From assembly GCF_009363535.1 (NCBI RefSeq), contig NZ_CP045369.1, positions 1,066,501 through 1,130,500 of the forward strand: a stretch of 64,000 nt of DNA, given 5' to 3'. The notes under the pieces are model-generated. The model was not told where the DNA came from. It searched no databases and saw nothing but the letters and a program-made list of their open reading frames with translations. The position numbers were made by a program, and so were the translations under genes. Positions 39,727-49,205 of the stretch are shown here, one piece after another (positions within the stretch are counted from its first letter, which is position 1; each line of letters opens with the position of its first letter). This DNA is from Microbulbifer sp. THAF38 (GTDB taxonomy: Bacteria; Pseudomonadota; Gammaproteobacteria; Pseudomonadales; Cellvibrionaceae).

Positions 39727-40413
39727 TCAACAACATTGCCAGAGGAACTTACCGATCGTTCCCTCTTTATTTATGAATGCGTATGAAACACCGGAGTCTC
39801 CAAAATTGATACTAAATGGAACTTCACAGGAATCTAGCTGCATAAGAAGTGACCAATCATCCGTATTTCCGGGAAATTCGTCACCTTGTAGAAAGCTAGG
39901 TGTCCCACCAATTTTATTTCCTCCCAGCTTATTACAGTATTTTTCATAGTCATCGTCAGCTAGTTCAAAGCGTTCTGCTTCTGGAATGAACTCTGGGTCT
40001 TTTGAGGCTGAAAGATCAACAGCTAATTCGATGTCTATTGGGTAAAGACCAGTTTTCCCCTTTACCTCAACAAAGTCCTGTAAAGTTGGTCCAGTGGTGA
40101 TATTTCGTACCTTAATTTGAGGCTTACCACCCGGTTGAATAATTACTGCATTCTCGCCACCATCTGGCTCCCATGTTCCATCAACGTACTCATCATCATC
40201 TGTCATGAAGATATAGGCTACTTTTCCCTCACAACCTGGGAATAGATCATTTGTAAGTTTGATCTGACAAATAAAGCGCATGGGAGAATCCATTTCAGAG
40301 CTTATTGGCCATTGAGCTTCCTCAAGCCAATTGGGCTGACCGCCAAATTTTGTAACAACATCAGAAATCGGTAATTCAGTTACTTTGAATTTTATTGTAT
40401 TCCGAGTAATCAT
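39727..40413 (-). CDS. Cassette DUF1963 (YwqG-like) protein
   Basis: A 228-residue protein of the DUF1963/YwqG type, with FGGQPNWL near the start, an inner PMRFICQIKL strand and a C-terminal repeat NKLGGNKIGGTPSFLQGDEFP followed by LLMQLDS. Function is unknown; the family is frequent in bacterial accessory regions. I start at the ATG at 40413; the longer frame runs through the attC-like site into intron R2. Confidence 0.75.
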   Translation of the reverse strand: MITRNTIKFKVTELPISDVVTKFGGQPNWLEEAQWPISSEMDSPMRFICQIKLTNDLFPGCEGKVAYIFMTDDDEYVDGTWEPDGGENAVIIQPGGKPQIKVRNITTGPTLQDFVEVKGKTGLYPIDIELAVDLSASKDPEFIPEAERFELADDDYEKYCNKLGGNKIGGTPSFLQGDEFPGNTDDWSLLMQLDSCEVPFSINFGDSGVSYAFINKEGTIGKFLWQCC

Positions 40414-40445
40414 ACTTATCCTTGTGTACTCTAAACCCTTGCTAA

Positions 40446-40510
40446 TAGGCTGCTGAAACTCAGTGTAGGCTGTCCCGCGGAAGCGGAACGGAGTGTACTT
40501 GAGTAACTTG
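40446..40510 (-). repeat. attC-like site before intron R2 (A2)
   Basis: On the minus strand a stem ACTCA/TGAGT encloses a second stem (GTTCCGC/GCGGGAC). With the bases after the intron the box reads GCATAAC, matching RYYYAAC. The distal core is degenerate. Confidence 0.5.
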
Positions 40511-40979
40511 GTACGCCTAGTATGGACGTGAACTAATGGGGTGAAAGCCCCCTGTAGGAAGATCACCGTTTAATGGGCGTCATTAAATGCTAACTACCAG
40601 CGAATGGCAACTGCAACACCGTGAGGTCTTGTGAGGAGGAAGCCGCTAGCAAGACTACGAGCTGACGAACAGAAACATCCTATAAGGCTTAGCCTGGAGG
40701 GGCACCGAAACGGGGAGGTCTAAGGGTAGAGTCAATGGTGTAGCTGTGCAGTGAAAGGTCACATTCTTATCTGGGGAGATCGGTTTAGCTTGCTGCTGTG
40801 AAGCTGTCAACGTGGCCGCTGACTCAGGAGTAGTGCACTGACATGATACTCTACTCAAATGAAGAGCTACTCGACACTTTCGTTAGGTAGAAATTCATTA
40901 CGGATAGGGAACCGCTCATTGCGGACCCACACAATGGGCGGTGTGGGGGCCGGTAGCTAGAAACTACCGGCTACCCGAT
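40511..40979 (+). mobile_element. Group II intron-like element R2 (469 nt)
   Basis: 5' junction CTTG/GTACGCC and 3' end CTACCCGAT followed by TTA. The domain V candidate is at about 40907-40947 (GGGAACCGC...GGTGTGGG) and the domain VI hairpin CCGGTAGCTAGAAACTACCGG follows. It lacks a segment of about 210 nt found in the longer copies, with the same breakpoints as R6. Confidence 0.88.
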
Positions 40980-41035
40980 TTATGCGCCTGTCTCTGCCTA
41001 ATCACAGCGACATCTATGTAGTTATCAAATAGTGC

Positions 41036-41281
41036 TTATTTACGATTAGCCCACGGAGATTTATTTTCAAAAGTTGAGATATACAGATTCTCGACTTTAT
41101 CTCGAGCCCACTGGGTTTTGCGTAAAAATTTGAGCGAAGACTTAATTGATGGGTCACTCTTAAAACAATTGATATTAATCCTATCAGCCAAACCATCCCA
41201 GCCATAATGCTCCTGCAAACGTGCAACAACCTTCTCAAGAGCAATACCATGTAGCGGATTATTTGGTTGTTCTTTGCTCAT
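41036..41281 (-). CDS. Cassette VF530-family protein, copy 1
   Basis: An 81-residue protein of the VF530 DNA-binding family: NNPLHGI at the N-terminus, [14 protein letters not shown], and the conserved [25 protein letters not shown] structure of a Vibrio member shows a helical fold, and the family is common in integron cassettes. Copy 2 at 50274 differs at only a few residues. Confidence 0.85.
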   Translation of the reverse strand: MSKEQPNNPLHGIALEKVVARLQEHYGWDGLADRININCFKSDPSIKSSLKFLRKTQWARDKVENLYISTFENKSPWANRK

Positions 41282-41305
41282 TCTTCAATCAATACTCTAT
41301 GTTTA

Positions 41306-42014
41306 ATGCCGCGAGCATGGGCGTGAACTGATGGGGTGAAAGCTCCCTGCAGGAAGATCACCATTTAATGGGTGCCATTAAATGCTAACTACTAGCGAAT
41401 GGCAACTGTAACACCGTGAGGTCTTGTGGGGATGAAGCGGCTAGTTAAGCTATGGGCTGACGGACCGAAACATCCTATAAGGCTTCGCCTGGAGGCGAGA
41501 TGGGCAAGGACACGGAAGCCGGGTGATCTAATGGGTAGAGTCAATGATGCAGCTGTGTAGTGAAGGTTCACACTCTTACCTGGGGAGATCTGTTTAACTT
41601 GCTGTTGTGAAGTTGTCAGTGTGGCCGCTGACTCATAAGTAGGCTCAACCCGCTAGTCATCATCGCGGGGGTAGAGAAAAAGTGGTGGAACACAGCAGCG
41701 CCTCGGTCAGTAATGACTAAGGTGATTAAGCAGAAGTCAGCCGACGGCATAGTAGCCTAATGCAAAGATTAATACCTTGGACATGGTGAAGGCCTGAACC
41801 TAAACTCCACGAGTTTAAAGACAGGGCTAGCCTACGGATAGGTTTCCAGTCGGATAAAGTTGAGGTAGCGCACTGCCATGACACTCAGATCAAATGAAGA
41901 GCTGCACGATACTGTTGTTGGGTAGAGATTCATTACGGATAGGGAACCGCCCATTGCGGAGTCCCATGATGGGTGGTGTGGGGGCCGGCAGCTAGAAACT
42001 ACCGGCTACCCGAT
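41306..42014 (+). mobile_element. Group II intron-like element R3 (709 nt)
   Basis: A long copy. The 5' end is degenerate (ATGCCGCG before AGCATGGG), and the 3' end is CTACCCGAT/TTA. It includes the internal CAGCCGACGGCATAG block, which I read as a leftover of the intron protein gene, and domain V/VI at about 41941-42014. Confidence 0.88.
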
Positions 42015-42023
42015 TTATATGAA

Positions 42024-42950
42024 TTACTCACGTAATTTGCAATAAGTTTGTACGCCACCATATGTGACCTTCCACTGTTTCTGATTACTTTCATTATCAG
42101 AAGACACTAATGAATACTCTATTGTTGCCTGCCCACATACTATCTCTGGGTCTACTGATCTTCTACAAAGTCCATAATTTCCATTTTTGTCAGAGACCCA
42201 AAAATCCTTGTACCTCGTAATTCGAGGTTTGGGTATACTCTTGTACATCGAGCCATCTTCTAGAAGAGAAATTAGCTCTATAGAATTCATTGGCGGCCTG
42301 TTAATAGCTTCCCAGCGACGAGCATTACCAAGCTCGCCACATCCGTCGGGCAGACTATTTTGTTTCCATGTAATAGCATCTAAAGCAATAGGATCTGGCT
42401 TCACATCTAGTTTTCGATATTCTTTGAATTTACCTAGCTCTTTGAAATCATTTACAGCGTATAAAACTAATCCGGTTCGAGCGCAGATATTGGTTGTATA
42501 TACGATTTCGTCATCGGTCAATTCATCAATCGACTTGTGATTCTTAATTGTTTTTCTATCTCCAATAATACTAAGGGAGGCGGCATTTGGAGCTCCATCT
42601 ATTTGCTTGTTATTCCAGTTTTCTGCTTTTCTTCCGAAACCGTAAACTATTAGGTTGGTCCCAGGCTTTAAAAATTCACGGAAGAAGCCTCCACAGCTAG
42701 AACCCTCTACATTAGTATGCATGGTAAACTTACTACTAATATTACCTTTCCATACCCTAGCAACATCGAATTCCAATAGAATTCTAGGTTCCCATTCCTC
42801 TTTAGAGTCCACAAGCGTGAAGTTATCCACTATGCCTGCAAAAACCACATCTGCGGATTCCTTAGCTTCATTCACGCTTATGGGGGCACATGTACACGCC
42901 CAAGACTGATAGGAAACTAATAATCCAAATATTGGTAACAATCTAAACAT
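42024..42950 (-). CDS. Cassette secreted Cys-rich protein, TIMP/NTR-like N-terminus
   Basis: A 308-residue exported protein. The signal peptide ends before CTCAP, and the pattern CTCAPISVNEAKESADVVFAG, VARVWKG and a later SSCGGFF matches the netrin/TIMP-like OB fold seen in some bacterial exported proteins, where the N-terminal Cys pair binds metal in the animal inhibitors. The C-terminal part is unassigned. Its stop lies nine bases past the intron end. Any protease-inhibitor role is inference only. Confidence 0.6.
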   Translation of the reverse strand: MFRLLPIFGLLVSYQSWACTCAPISVNEAKESADVVFAGIVDNFTLVDSKEEWEPRILLEFDVARVWKGNISSKFTMHTNVEGSSCGGFFREFLKPGTNLIVYGFGRKAENWNNKQIDGAPNAASLSIIGDRKTIKNHKSIDELTDDEIVYTTNICARTGLVLYAVNDFKELGKFKEYRKLDVKPDPIALDAITWKQNSLPDGCGELGNARRWEAINRPPMNSIELISLLEDGSMYKSIPKPRITRYKDFWVSDKNGNYGLCRRSVDPEIVCGQATIEYSLVSSDNESNQKQWKVTYGGVQTYCKLRE

Positions 42951-42977
42951 ATATATGTTTTCGTTTTACGAGACTAA

Positions 42978-43057
42978 GCTCAAACTCACAAAACGCCTTT
43001 AGCAAAGGCAAATTGCGGAGCCGAAGGCGTAGTAATTTGTCCGCTTGCCTAAATTTA
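42978..43057 (-). repeat. attC-like site before intron R4 (A4)
   Basis: Inner hairpin CAAATT/AATTTG at 43009-43014 and 43034-43039 with unpaired bases on one side, and an outer stem using AGGC and GCCT segments. The right half is repeated before intron R6 (near 49706). Confidence 0.55.
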
Positions 43058-43310
<253 letters not shown>

Positions 43311-43684
43311 TTCAAAGCTGAATGAAGGCAATAATTACAGTCGCAAATACAAGGATTTATAATTTCGAGTGGCTCAGCAAACTGAAACTCAACTCGCCAT
43401 CGGTTACATTTACACGATCCTTTATAGAACATAAAAATTTGTACCAATTACAATTAAGCACAGCATTCTCATTTTCGACGAGGAAGGCTTCCCGCCTCCA
43501 ACATTGTGGACTATATGTGATAAGTTTTATTGAGTCCGCTTTACCTATTGTTGTTATAGGTACGCTCGTTTGTAGTTTGCATCAAGAAAGAACAAAATAT
43601 TTATATTTTGACTTACAGTTGCCTGCAAATATGAGATAATACTAGACTTACTTCTCAGCCCATTTGTAGTTTGGATTTATCTTA
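43311..43684. other. Non-cassette DNA before the DUF945 gene
   Basis: A short plus-strand frame (43322-43639) shows no recognisable motif and is probably not a gene. The stretch leads to the DUF945 gene, likely including its promoter. Confidence 0.4.
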
Positions 43685-45094
43685 ATGAAGAAATTATTAA
43701 GTGTGTTGCTTTCAGCAGCAGTGCTTACTGGTGTTGTTGCACCGAAAATTACCGGTATTCAACTTGAGTCATCCATTGATGAAATAATCACTGCCGCGAA
43801 TGAAAATTCGGCATACACGGTTGAAGTAAAAAGCATGGATTCATCCTGGTTTTCAACCCAGACCACCTTTTTGGTAAGCATGGATCTCAATGCTTTCTCG
43901 GATGTATCAGATACCCCTGAACTTGAACCTTTTTCTGTAGAAGTAGATTTCAGTGCTTCCCACGGCCCCTTTCGCTTCGGTGAACATGCCGGTTTCGGAT
44001 GGCTTGGCTGGACGCTAGAAGTTGCCGGTGATCAATTACGTGAACATTTGGTGTGGGCTGAGCAAACTCCTTTTTACCAGCTTCATGGCGATATGAATGC
44101 TCTAGGTGGTTATTACTATAACGACAGCATTACGCCATTTACTACTGATATTGAAGATCATAAAGCTCAATTAACTTTCAGCGGTTTTCAGGGTAAAGGG
44201 CAATATCAGGATGGGCAACTAACTTACCAAGGGGGTGCCGATAGCCTTACCGTCACTTCTGAGTTAAGGGATGTCAAGGTTGAGAGGTTGACTATGGATA
44301 TGACCATGCCTTCCTCCCTTAAGGCAATCTTTGAAAGTGCTTTTTATGATTCTGATACAACAATTAACTTTGGTGCCATCAGGTTAAATGATAGAGAACA
44401 AAACGAAAATATTGACATTGCTGACCTATATGTGAAGGCCAGTACTGAATTCAACCAAGAAAAACAACAGGGAAATATGCAGGTTGCCTACGGCTCTAAA
44501 AAGATCGACATAGCTGAATTCCATGGTGAAGATCTGGCCCTTGAGATTGAGGTCGCCAATATCAGCCAAGAATTTTTGAAGTCTTATCAGGATTTTGCCA
44601 ACTCACTCAATACGCTACCTGCTGAAGACGCAGGAGCTAAGGCCATGGAGTTTATGAGCGCTAACCTGTTATCTTTAGTGGCTGGCGAGCCTCAAGTGAA
44701 TATTACCAGCTTACGAGGTACTTTCCCGCAAGGCAGCTTTAACAGTAACCTTCATACTAGCTTAGTTGGCATTAGCGCGTTACCGGAGCAATCACTAGAT
44801 CCGGCTTTCTGGCTGTCACATGCCTTAGTTGACGGCAAGCTAAGTGGAGATAAAGCCTTGATTGAATTTATGGCCGTACAAGTGATGAAAGTTCAATTGA
44901 AAAATAACCCGCAAACCCAAGGCATGAGTGAAGAGCAGCTGGAGCAAGTAGCTGCTCAACAAGTACCGACCATATTAGAGTCTCTTGAGCAACAAGGTTT
45001 GTTGGTATCAACCAATGACGGCTACAGCTCCAATATCAGCCTGAAGGACAGCGAGTTTAAGGTTAATGAAAAACCTATGCCGCTGCCCCTTTAG
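43685..45094 (+). CDS. DUF945 (YdgA-like) exported protein
   Basis: A 469-residue protein with an N-terminal signal (KKLLSVLLSAAVLTGVVAP) followed by long beta-rich and acidic stretches that fit the YdgA/DUF945 family of bacterial periplasmic or inner-membrane-attached proteins of unknown function. It is the only clear gene of the array on the plus strand and carries its own terminator, so it may be a non-cassette insertion. It is flanked on the left by a half intron and on the right by an intron 3' remnant. Confidence 0.75.
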   Translation: MKKLLSVLLSAAVLTGVVAPKITGIQLESSIDEIITAANENSAYTVEVKSMDSSWFSTQTTFLVSMDLNAFSDVSDTPELEPFSVEVDFSASHGPFRFGEHAGFGWLGWTLEVAGDQLREHLVWAEQTPFYQLHGDMNALGGYYYNDSITPFTTDIEDHKAQLTFSGFQGKGQYQDGQLTYQGGADSLTVTSELRDVKVERLTMDMTMPSSLKAIFESAFYDSDTTINFGAIRLNDREQNENIDIADLYVKASTEFNQEKQQGNMQVAYGSKKIDIAEFHGEDLALEIEVANISQEFLKSYQDFANSLNTLPAEDAGAKAMEFMSANLLSLVAGEPQVNITSLRGTFPQGSFNSNLHTSLVGISALPEQSLDPAFWLSHALVDGKLSGDKALIEFMAVQVMKVQLKNNPQTQGMSEEQLEQVAAQQVPTILESLEQQGLLVSTNDGYSSNISLKDSEFKVNEKPMPLPL

Positions 45095-45116
45095 CGGATA
45101 TTAGCCGTTTGTGATT

Positions 45117-45151
45117 GAAGTGGCTTACCTTAAGCCACTTCATACTTTTTT
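45117..45151 (+). terminator. Terminator after DUF945 gene
   Basis: A perfect stem GAAGTGGCTT/AAGCCACTTC, loop ACCTT, followed by ATACTTTTTT. Confidence 0.9.
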
Positions 45152-45310
45152 GCGTCAGACTGACTGTTTCCTCCTCTTCTAAGGCTGACGATTTATCGGT
45201 TTATTGTGTTAACGATGTTTACCTAAGCTATAAACAAAGCGGGACATGGTTTAGTTTTTGTTATTGGTGAAAACGTAAGAATACAAGCGCTAACGGCTGT
45301 TAACCCATGG

Positions 45311-45759
45311 TTATGACTTTTTAAGCCCTTTTAGTATGGCTACCGAATGCTCCCTGGTCTTACGATAAAAGTCCTTTCTTCCTGAGACTGAAGCAAACCC
45401 TGTCGTTGCAAACATTGCGGTCATAACCTGACCATATTCGGAAAAATACAATTCGCCGGCTTCACTTGAAATATTTATGCGAAGGTCTTTGTCCAGCTCC
45501 CAAGCCCCTTTATCGAAAAGAGCGGTATGCATACCGGGCTCCAATTCTAACTCAAAGACCCCTCCATTCTTGAGGCAGCTAATTTCTTTTTGGTCGATAA
45601 CCAAATCAGGGGAACTTCCAGATCCGTAAAATGATGCTTGGCGGAAAATATAGGCTATGGCCTTTTCATTTTTCGGCTCGTCAACCTGATCAAACGCTGG
45701 CCCAGTTGCGGTGCATCCTATCAGCATTACTGAAAAATAAGTAGAATGGTTTGCTTCAT
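45311..45759 (-). pseudogene. DUF2846-like lipoprotein, broken by a 1-nt deletion
   Basis: From 45727 down, the 138-residue frame begins MLIGCTATGP, a lipobox, followed by AIAYIFRQ and LELEPGMHTA, resembling DUF2846 lipoproteins. The signal peptide lies upstream in a different frame: ATG at 45759 gives MKQTILLIF, then a stop. Adding one T to the five-T run (complement of 45733-45737) restores MKQTILLIFSVMLIGC. It is thus either inactivated, or read by slippage or re-initiation. Confidence 0.65.
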
Positions 45760-45790
45760 TGATACTCCTGAGTCATAACAGCCGCTACTA

Positions 45791-45816
45791 TGAGTAGAAA
45801 CTACCGGCTACCTGAT
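45791..45816 (+). mobile_element. Group II intron domain VI remnant (R4b)
   Basis: Ends GTAGAAACTACCGGCTACCTGAT, matching the last bases of the longer copies. This suggests the whole 43.3-45.8 kb segment replaced or interrupted a former intron between cassettes. Confidence 0.75.
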
Positions 45817-45840
45817 TCAGTTGAAAACCCTATTAGAGCC

Positions 45841-46080
45841 TCATTGCTTTGAGGCCCAAATTGCCAACCTATGCATGATAGCCTTCTGTGATATTTTGTC
45901 TTCTTGAAGCGGTTGAATAACTTTATCGTGCACTAAAAGACGATAAATATATTCGAGCTTCTCGTGAGCTGAATCGGTAGCTTCGAATTCGACAACTCCT
46001 CGCTTGGTGCCATACGCAGTACCAAGTGCTATAGCCTTTTTCACTAACTCTTTTTCGTTTTTGAGTTTCTTCATTATCAT
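45841..46080 (-). CDS. Cassette small protein, DUF5062-like
   Basis: A 79-residue charged protein, KKLKNEKELVKKAIALG..., with IYRLLVHDKVIQPL and a C-terminal HRLAIWASKQ, recalling the small DUF5062 family found in marine gammaproteobacteria. No function is known. ATG at 46074 or 46080. It is bordered by an attC site on its right. Confidence 0.6.
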   Translation of the reverse strand: MIMKKLKNEKELVKKAIALGTAYGTKRGVVEFEATDSAHEKLEYIYRLLVHDKVIQPLQEDKISQKAIMHRLAIWASKQ

Positions 46081-46107
46081 GTCTCAAAGAGGTCGTCGAT
46101 ATTACGC

Positions 46108-46208
46108 ACCTAACGTCCGCCTCAACTGCCTGAGGCTGCTGCCACCTTTTTTGCCAAAGTTTTGGCAAAAAAGGTGACAGTGGTCGGAGGTTAGATTGCA
46201 GATGCTTG
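46108..46208 (-). repeat. attC site before intron R5 (A5), best match
   Basis: Perfect core boxes ACCTAAC (46108) and GTTAGAT (46190) enclose a nested stem whose centre is TTTTTTGCCAAA/TTTGGCAAAAAA-like. With the CTTG/TTAG junction of intron R5 the outer core reads ATCTAAC on the minus strand. Confidence 0.82.
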
Positions 46209-46884
46209 GTATGCCCAGCATGGGCGTGAACTAATGAGGTGAAAGGCCCCAGTGGGAGGATCACCATTTAATTGGTTCCATTAAATGCTAACTATTGGCG
46301 AATGGCAACTGCAACACCGTGAGGTCTTGTGGGGAGGAAGCCGTTAGCAAATACGAGCTGACGAACAGAAACATCCTATAAGGCTTAGCCTGGAGGCGAG
46401 GTGGCCAAGGACACCGAAGCCATGTCATCTAACGGGTAGAGTCAATGATGCACTTGTGTAGTGAAAGTTCACACTCTTACCTGGGGAGGTCTGTTCAGCT
46501 TGTTGCTGTGAAGCTGTCAGCGTGGCCGTTGATTCATAAATGGCCCAGCCCGCTAGCCATCATCGCGGGGATAGATAAAAGTGGTGGGACATAACAGCGC
46601 CTCGGTCAGAAATGACCAAGGTGACTAAACAGAAGTCAGCCGACGGCATAGTAGCCTAATGCCAAGATGAATACCTTGGACATGGTGAAGGCCTGAACCT
46701 AAAGCCATGAGTTAAAAGGCAAAGCTAGCCTATCGATATGTTTCCAGGCCGATAAAGTTGAGGTAGCGCACTGCCATAACACTACCCTTGGGTAGAGGTT
46801 CATTACGGATAGGAAGGCGCCCATTGTGGACCCGCACGATGGGTGGTGTGGGGGTCGGTAGCTAGAAACTACTGGCTACCAAAT
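46209..46884 (+). mobile_element. Group II intron-like element R5 (676 nt)
   Basis: Junctions CTTG/GTATGCC and CTACCAAAT/TTAG. It has the full internal region including CAGCCGACGGCATAG and domain V GCGCCCATTGTGG...GGTGGTGTGG. The final bases differ slightly (AAAT for CGAT). Confidence 0.88.
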
Positions 46885-47706
46885 TTAGATCTTTCCTATC
46901 AGATATTCTAGGTGCCTCTTATCTGTGCCACAACAACCACCTAAAACTTTAACCCCATAATTGGAATGTAAACTTATCATTGCACTACCCCATTCATGAA
47001 TATCATCAACCTGTACACTACTTGCGAGCTCTAGTTCTTGGTGAGATAGCGATGAAGCATTTGCTTGAACACCAAGTAATCTACCACAAGGCACCTTATC
47101 TAACTTTATATATTTAGGGTGTACGCAGTTAATAAAGTAGCCAAGTGGTTTTTTTGATTCTAACAGCTCATCTATTTCAGAGATTGCTATATGAAGAGGA
47201 GTACCATCTAACAAATTACTTTGATCATCTAGTACAAAGCTAATAATAAAGGGCTTAGATTGCCTTGACATTAAAATAGCTAGACCTAGTGCTTCTGATA
47301 AGCTTGGTAGCGTAACGGCCATGAGATAATCAACATCTGTATTTGAAAACTCATTAACCTGCCAAGAATGAAAATATTTAGCTTCAGAAATAGAAAGGGA
47401 TTGCTCAGGTCTATAACAGTCATTTTTACAGCCAATGAGACCGCCGACTCTAACATTATGATTAGTTTCAGGAATCAACGAACGAATAAATGCAATAGAA
47501 TCTTGATTGATACATTCTGGAAATTCAGATGCTAATACACGTTCATAATTAGCTCTCCATGTTGGAGCTGCAATTAGTAAAGGAAGGCTAGCTTGAATAG
47601 CTAAGTCAATATATTCATTGTAGATCTTGGCCAAAGATGACCTGCCGATCGGGCTATAGATAAGATGAGCATTTATAAGATTTTCATCAAGACTGATCTC
47701 TGGCAT
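46885..47706 (-). pseudogene. Homocysteine S-methyltransferase-family gene, 5' end lost
   Basis: The frame shows the family's zinc-binding residues: Cys in FINCVHP and the Cys pair in VLGGCCGTDKRH near the C-terminus. The N-terminal LDGG-type strand is missing, since homology begins near LINAHLIYSP where the IS30 element starts; about 15-20 residues look replaced by IS DNA. The stop TAA is the base triplet directly after intron R5. Family members move methyl groups from donors such as S-methylmethionine to homocysteine. Confidence 0.7.
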
Positions 47707-47817
47707 CTCACGTAACCGCTCCCTAGATTCCCATAACAACCGACACACTTGGCGATAGCGAAGGAGGCCAGCTGGCTGTAGGCTAGTAAGCTTCCACACA
47801 AACAAGCCAGGAACCTC

Positions 47818-48765
47818 ATGGGAACCCGTACCAGCCAGCTGACCTTGAAAGAACGATACCAGATTGAGGTCCTTAATGGGCAGAACTATTCAGCCCGAGC
47901 CATTGGACTACGCCTCAATAGATCCAATAAGACCATCTCTCGTGAGCTTGGTCGTTACAGCCCTTACTGTGCCGAGAGTGCCCACCGTCAGGCACTGCAA
48001 CGACGGCACGGAGCTATTAAACATACCAAGCTCGACTTTGCCATGCAGGTACAAATCGACCACCAGCTAAAAAATGCAAGTCCTGAACAAATCGCTGGGC
48101 GAATGCGGCTTGAACGGTGTACGAAAACGGTTAGTTGTTCAACAATTTACCGCTGGGTCAGTCGACTTAACTGGAGGTCACGTCTGCCAAGGAAAGCCAA
48201 ACCTTATCAGAAACGGGCAGGTTCCGAGGCAGGCGTAAAGCTTATTCCAGAGCGCATAGATATTGATCAAAGACCTGCGATTGTCGATGAAAACACTGAG
48301 ATAGGTCACTGGGAAGGCGATACAGTTTATGGTCAAGATGGCTATCTGGTGACACTGGTTGAACGAGTTTCCAAATTATTGCTCACTCGCAGAGTCCCAA
48401 ATAAGAGCAAGAAAACAGTGAGCCGGGCGATCAAGCAGATGTTGAAGCCATATCAGGCCATCTGCAAAACCATCACCTTCGATAATGGTGGAGAATTCGC
48501 AGGTCATCAATCGATTGCGCAGAAGCTAGGATGCAGAATATATTTTGCGAAACCTTACCACTCCTGGGAGCGTGGGCTGAACGAAAACACTAATGGTCTC
48601 TTGAGGCGCTTCTTCCCGAAAGGAGTGGAAATAGGCAAGATACCAAAAAGCCGTATTGATGATGCAGTGTTTCGAATCAATACTCGCCCCAGGAAGGTGT
48701 TAAATTACTTGAGCCCACTGGAATTTTTGGTGGGTAAACGTGTGTCACTTATGTTGGCAATCTAG
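47818..48765 (+). CDS. IS30-family transposase, apparently intact
   Basis: A 315-residue DDE transposase. Visible parts: N-terminal helix-turn-helix (TLKERYQIEVL, AIGLRLNRSNKTISRELGR), the first Asp in IGHWEGDTVYG, the second Asp in TFDNGGEF, and the Glu region ERGLNENTNGLLRRF. Length is typical. It has cut the homocysteine methyltransferase-like cassette. Terminal repeats could not be set with certainty. Confidence 0.9.
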   Translation: MGTRTSQLTLKERYQIEVLNGQNYSARAIGLRLNRSNKTISRELGRYSPYCAESAHRQALQRRHGAIKHTKLDFAMQVQIDHQLKNASPEQIAGRMRLERCTKTVSCSTIYRWVSRLNWRSRLPRKAKPYQKRAGSEAGVKLIPERIDIDQRPAIVDENTEIGHWEGDTVYGQDGYLVTLVERVSKLLLTRRVPNKSKKTVSRAIKQMLKPYQAICKTITFDNGGEFAGHQSIAQKLGCRIYFAKPYHSWERGLNENTNGLLRRFFPKGVEIGKIPKSRIDDAVFRINTRPRKVLNYLSPLEFLVGKRVSLMLAI

Positions 48766-48847
48766 GCTCAACTACCGCCGCCTCTGACAATATAAAATCT
48801 TGACTAAGTAAATCGTGCATAAAAGTCCCGGTTAAATACAATTAATA

Positions 48848-48956
48848 CCGTGCTCAGCCTCAGCTTGCTGCGGGTGCATTGTCTAAAATAATAGGCGCGC
48901 AGCGACCGTGCAAAAGGTGCCCGCAGTAAGCTGAGGACTGCAGCGCATTGTTAGTT
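48848..48956 (-). repeat. attC-like site without intron (A-IS)
   Basis: A long imperfect stem (CCTCAGCTTGCTGCGGG with CCCGCAGTAAGCTGAGG) flanked on the minus strand by AACTAAC, then AATGCGCTGC. It keeps the attC outline but carries no intron. The far core is degraded near the IS30 end. Confidence 0.6.
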
Positions 48957-49185
48957 TTTTTCGCCTACTTAACCAAGCAGCACCCACTATAGAAAGTAAA
49001 AGCCACCCTGACATTACGATATTGAAATTACGCTGCTGATCTGCTTCAGAATTGTAGAGCCTGAAATCTGCCAGGCTCAAGCCCCATCCAGCTAAATACA
49101 CTAAGAAGAAATAAGAAGCCTCCCTCTGTAGAGTTGTCGCGTTTGGGCAACTTGTTATGTATTGTATTAGCTGCATTGTAGGCAC
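48883..49185 (-). CDS. Cassette small membrane protein
   Basis: A frame of about 100 residues with two probable membrane helices (FFLVYLAGWGLSLADF and IVMSGWLLLSIVGAAWL) and a basic end that runs into the attC-like site. No family recognised. Confidence 0.5.
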   Translation of the reverse strand: MPTMQLIQYITSCPNATTLQREASYFFLVYLAGWGLSLADFRLYNSEADQQRNFNIVMSGWLLLSIVGAAWLSRRKKLTMRCSPQLTAGTFCTVAARLLF

Positions 49186-49205
49186 GATTTTAATTTTTAT
49201 TTAAA

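Noticed and set aside
43322..43639. Plus-strand 105-codon frame as a gene
   Set aside because: No ribosome site, no domain, and it begins inside the broken intron R4.
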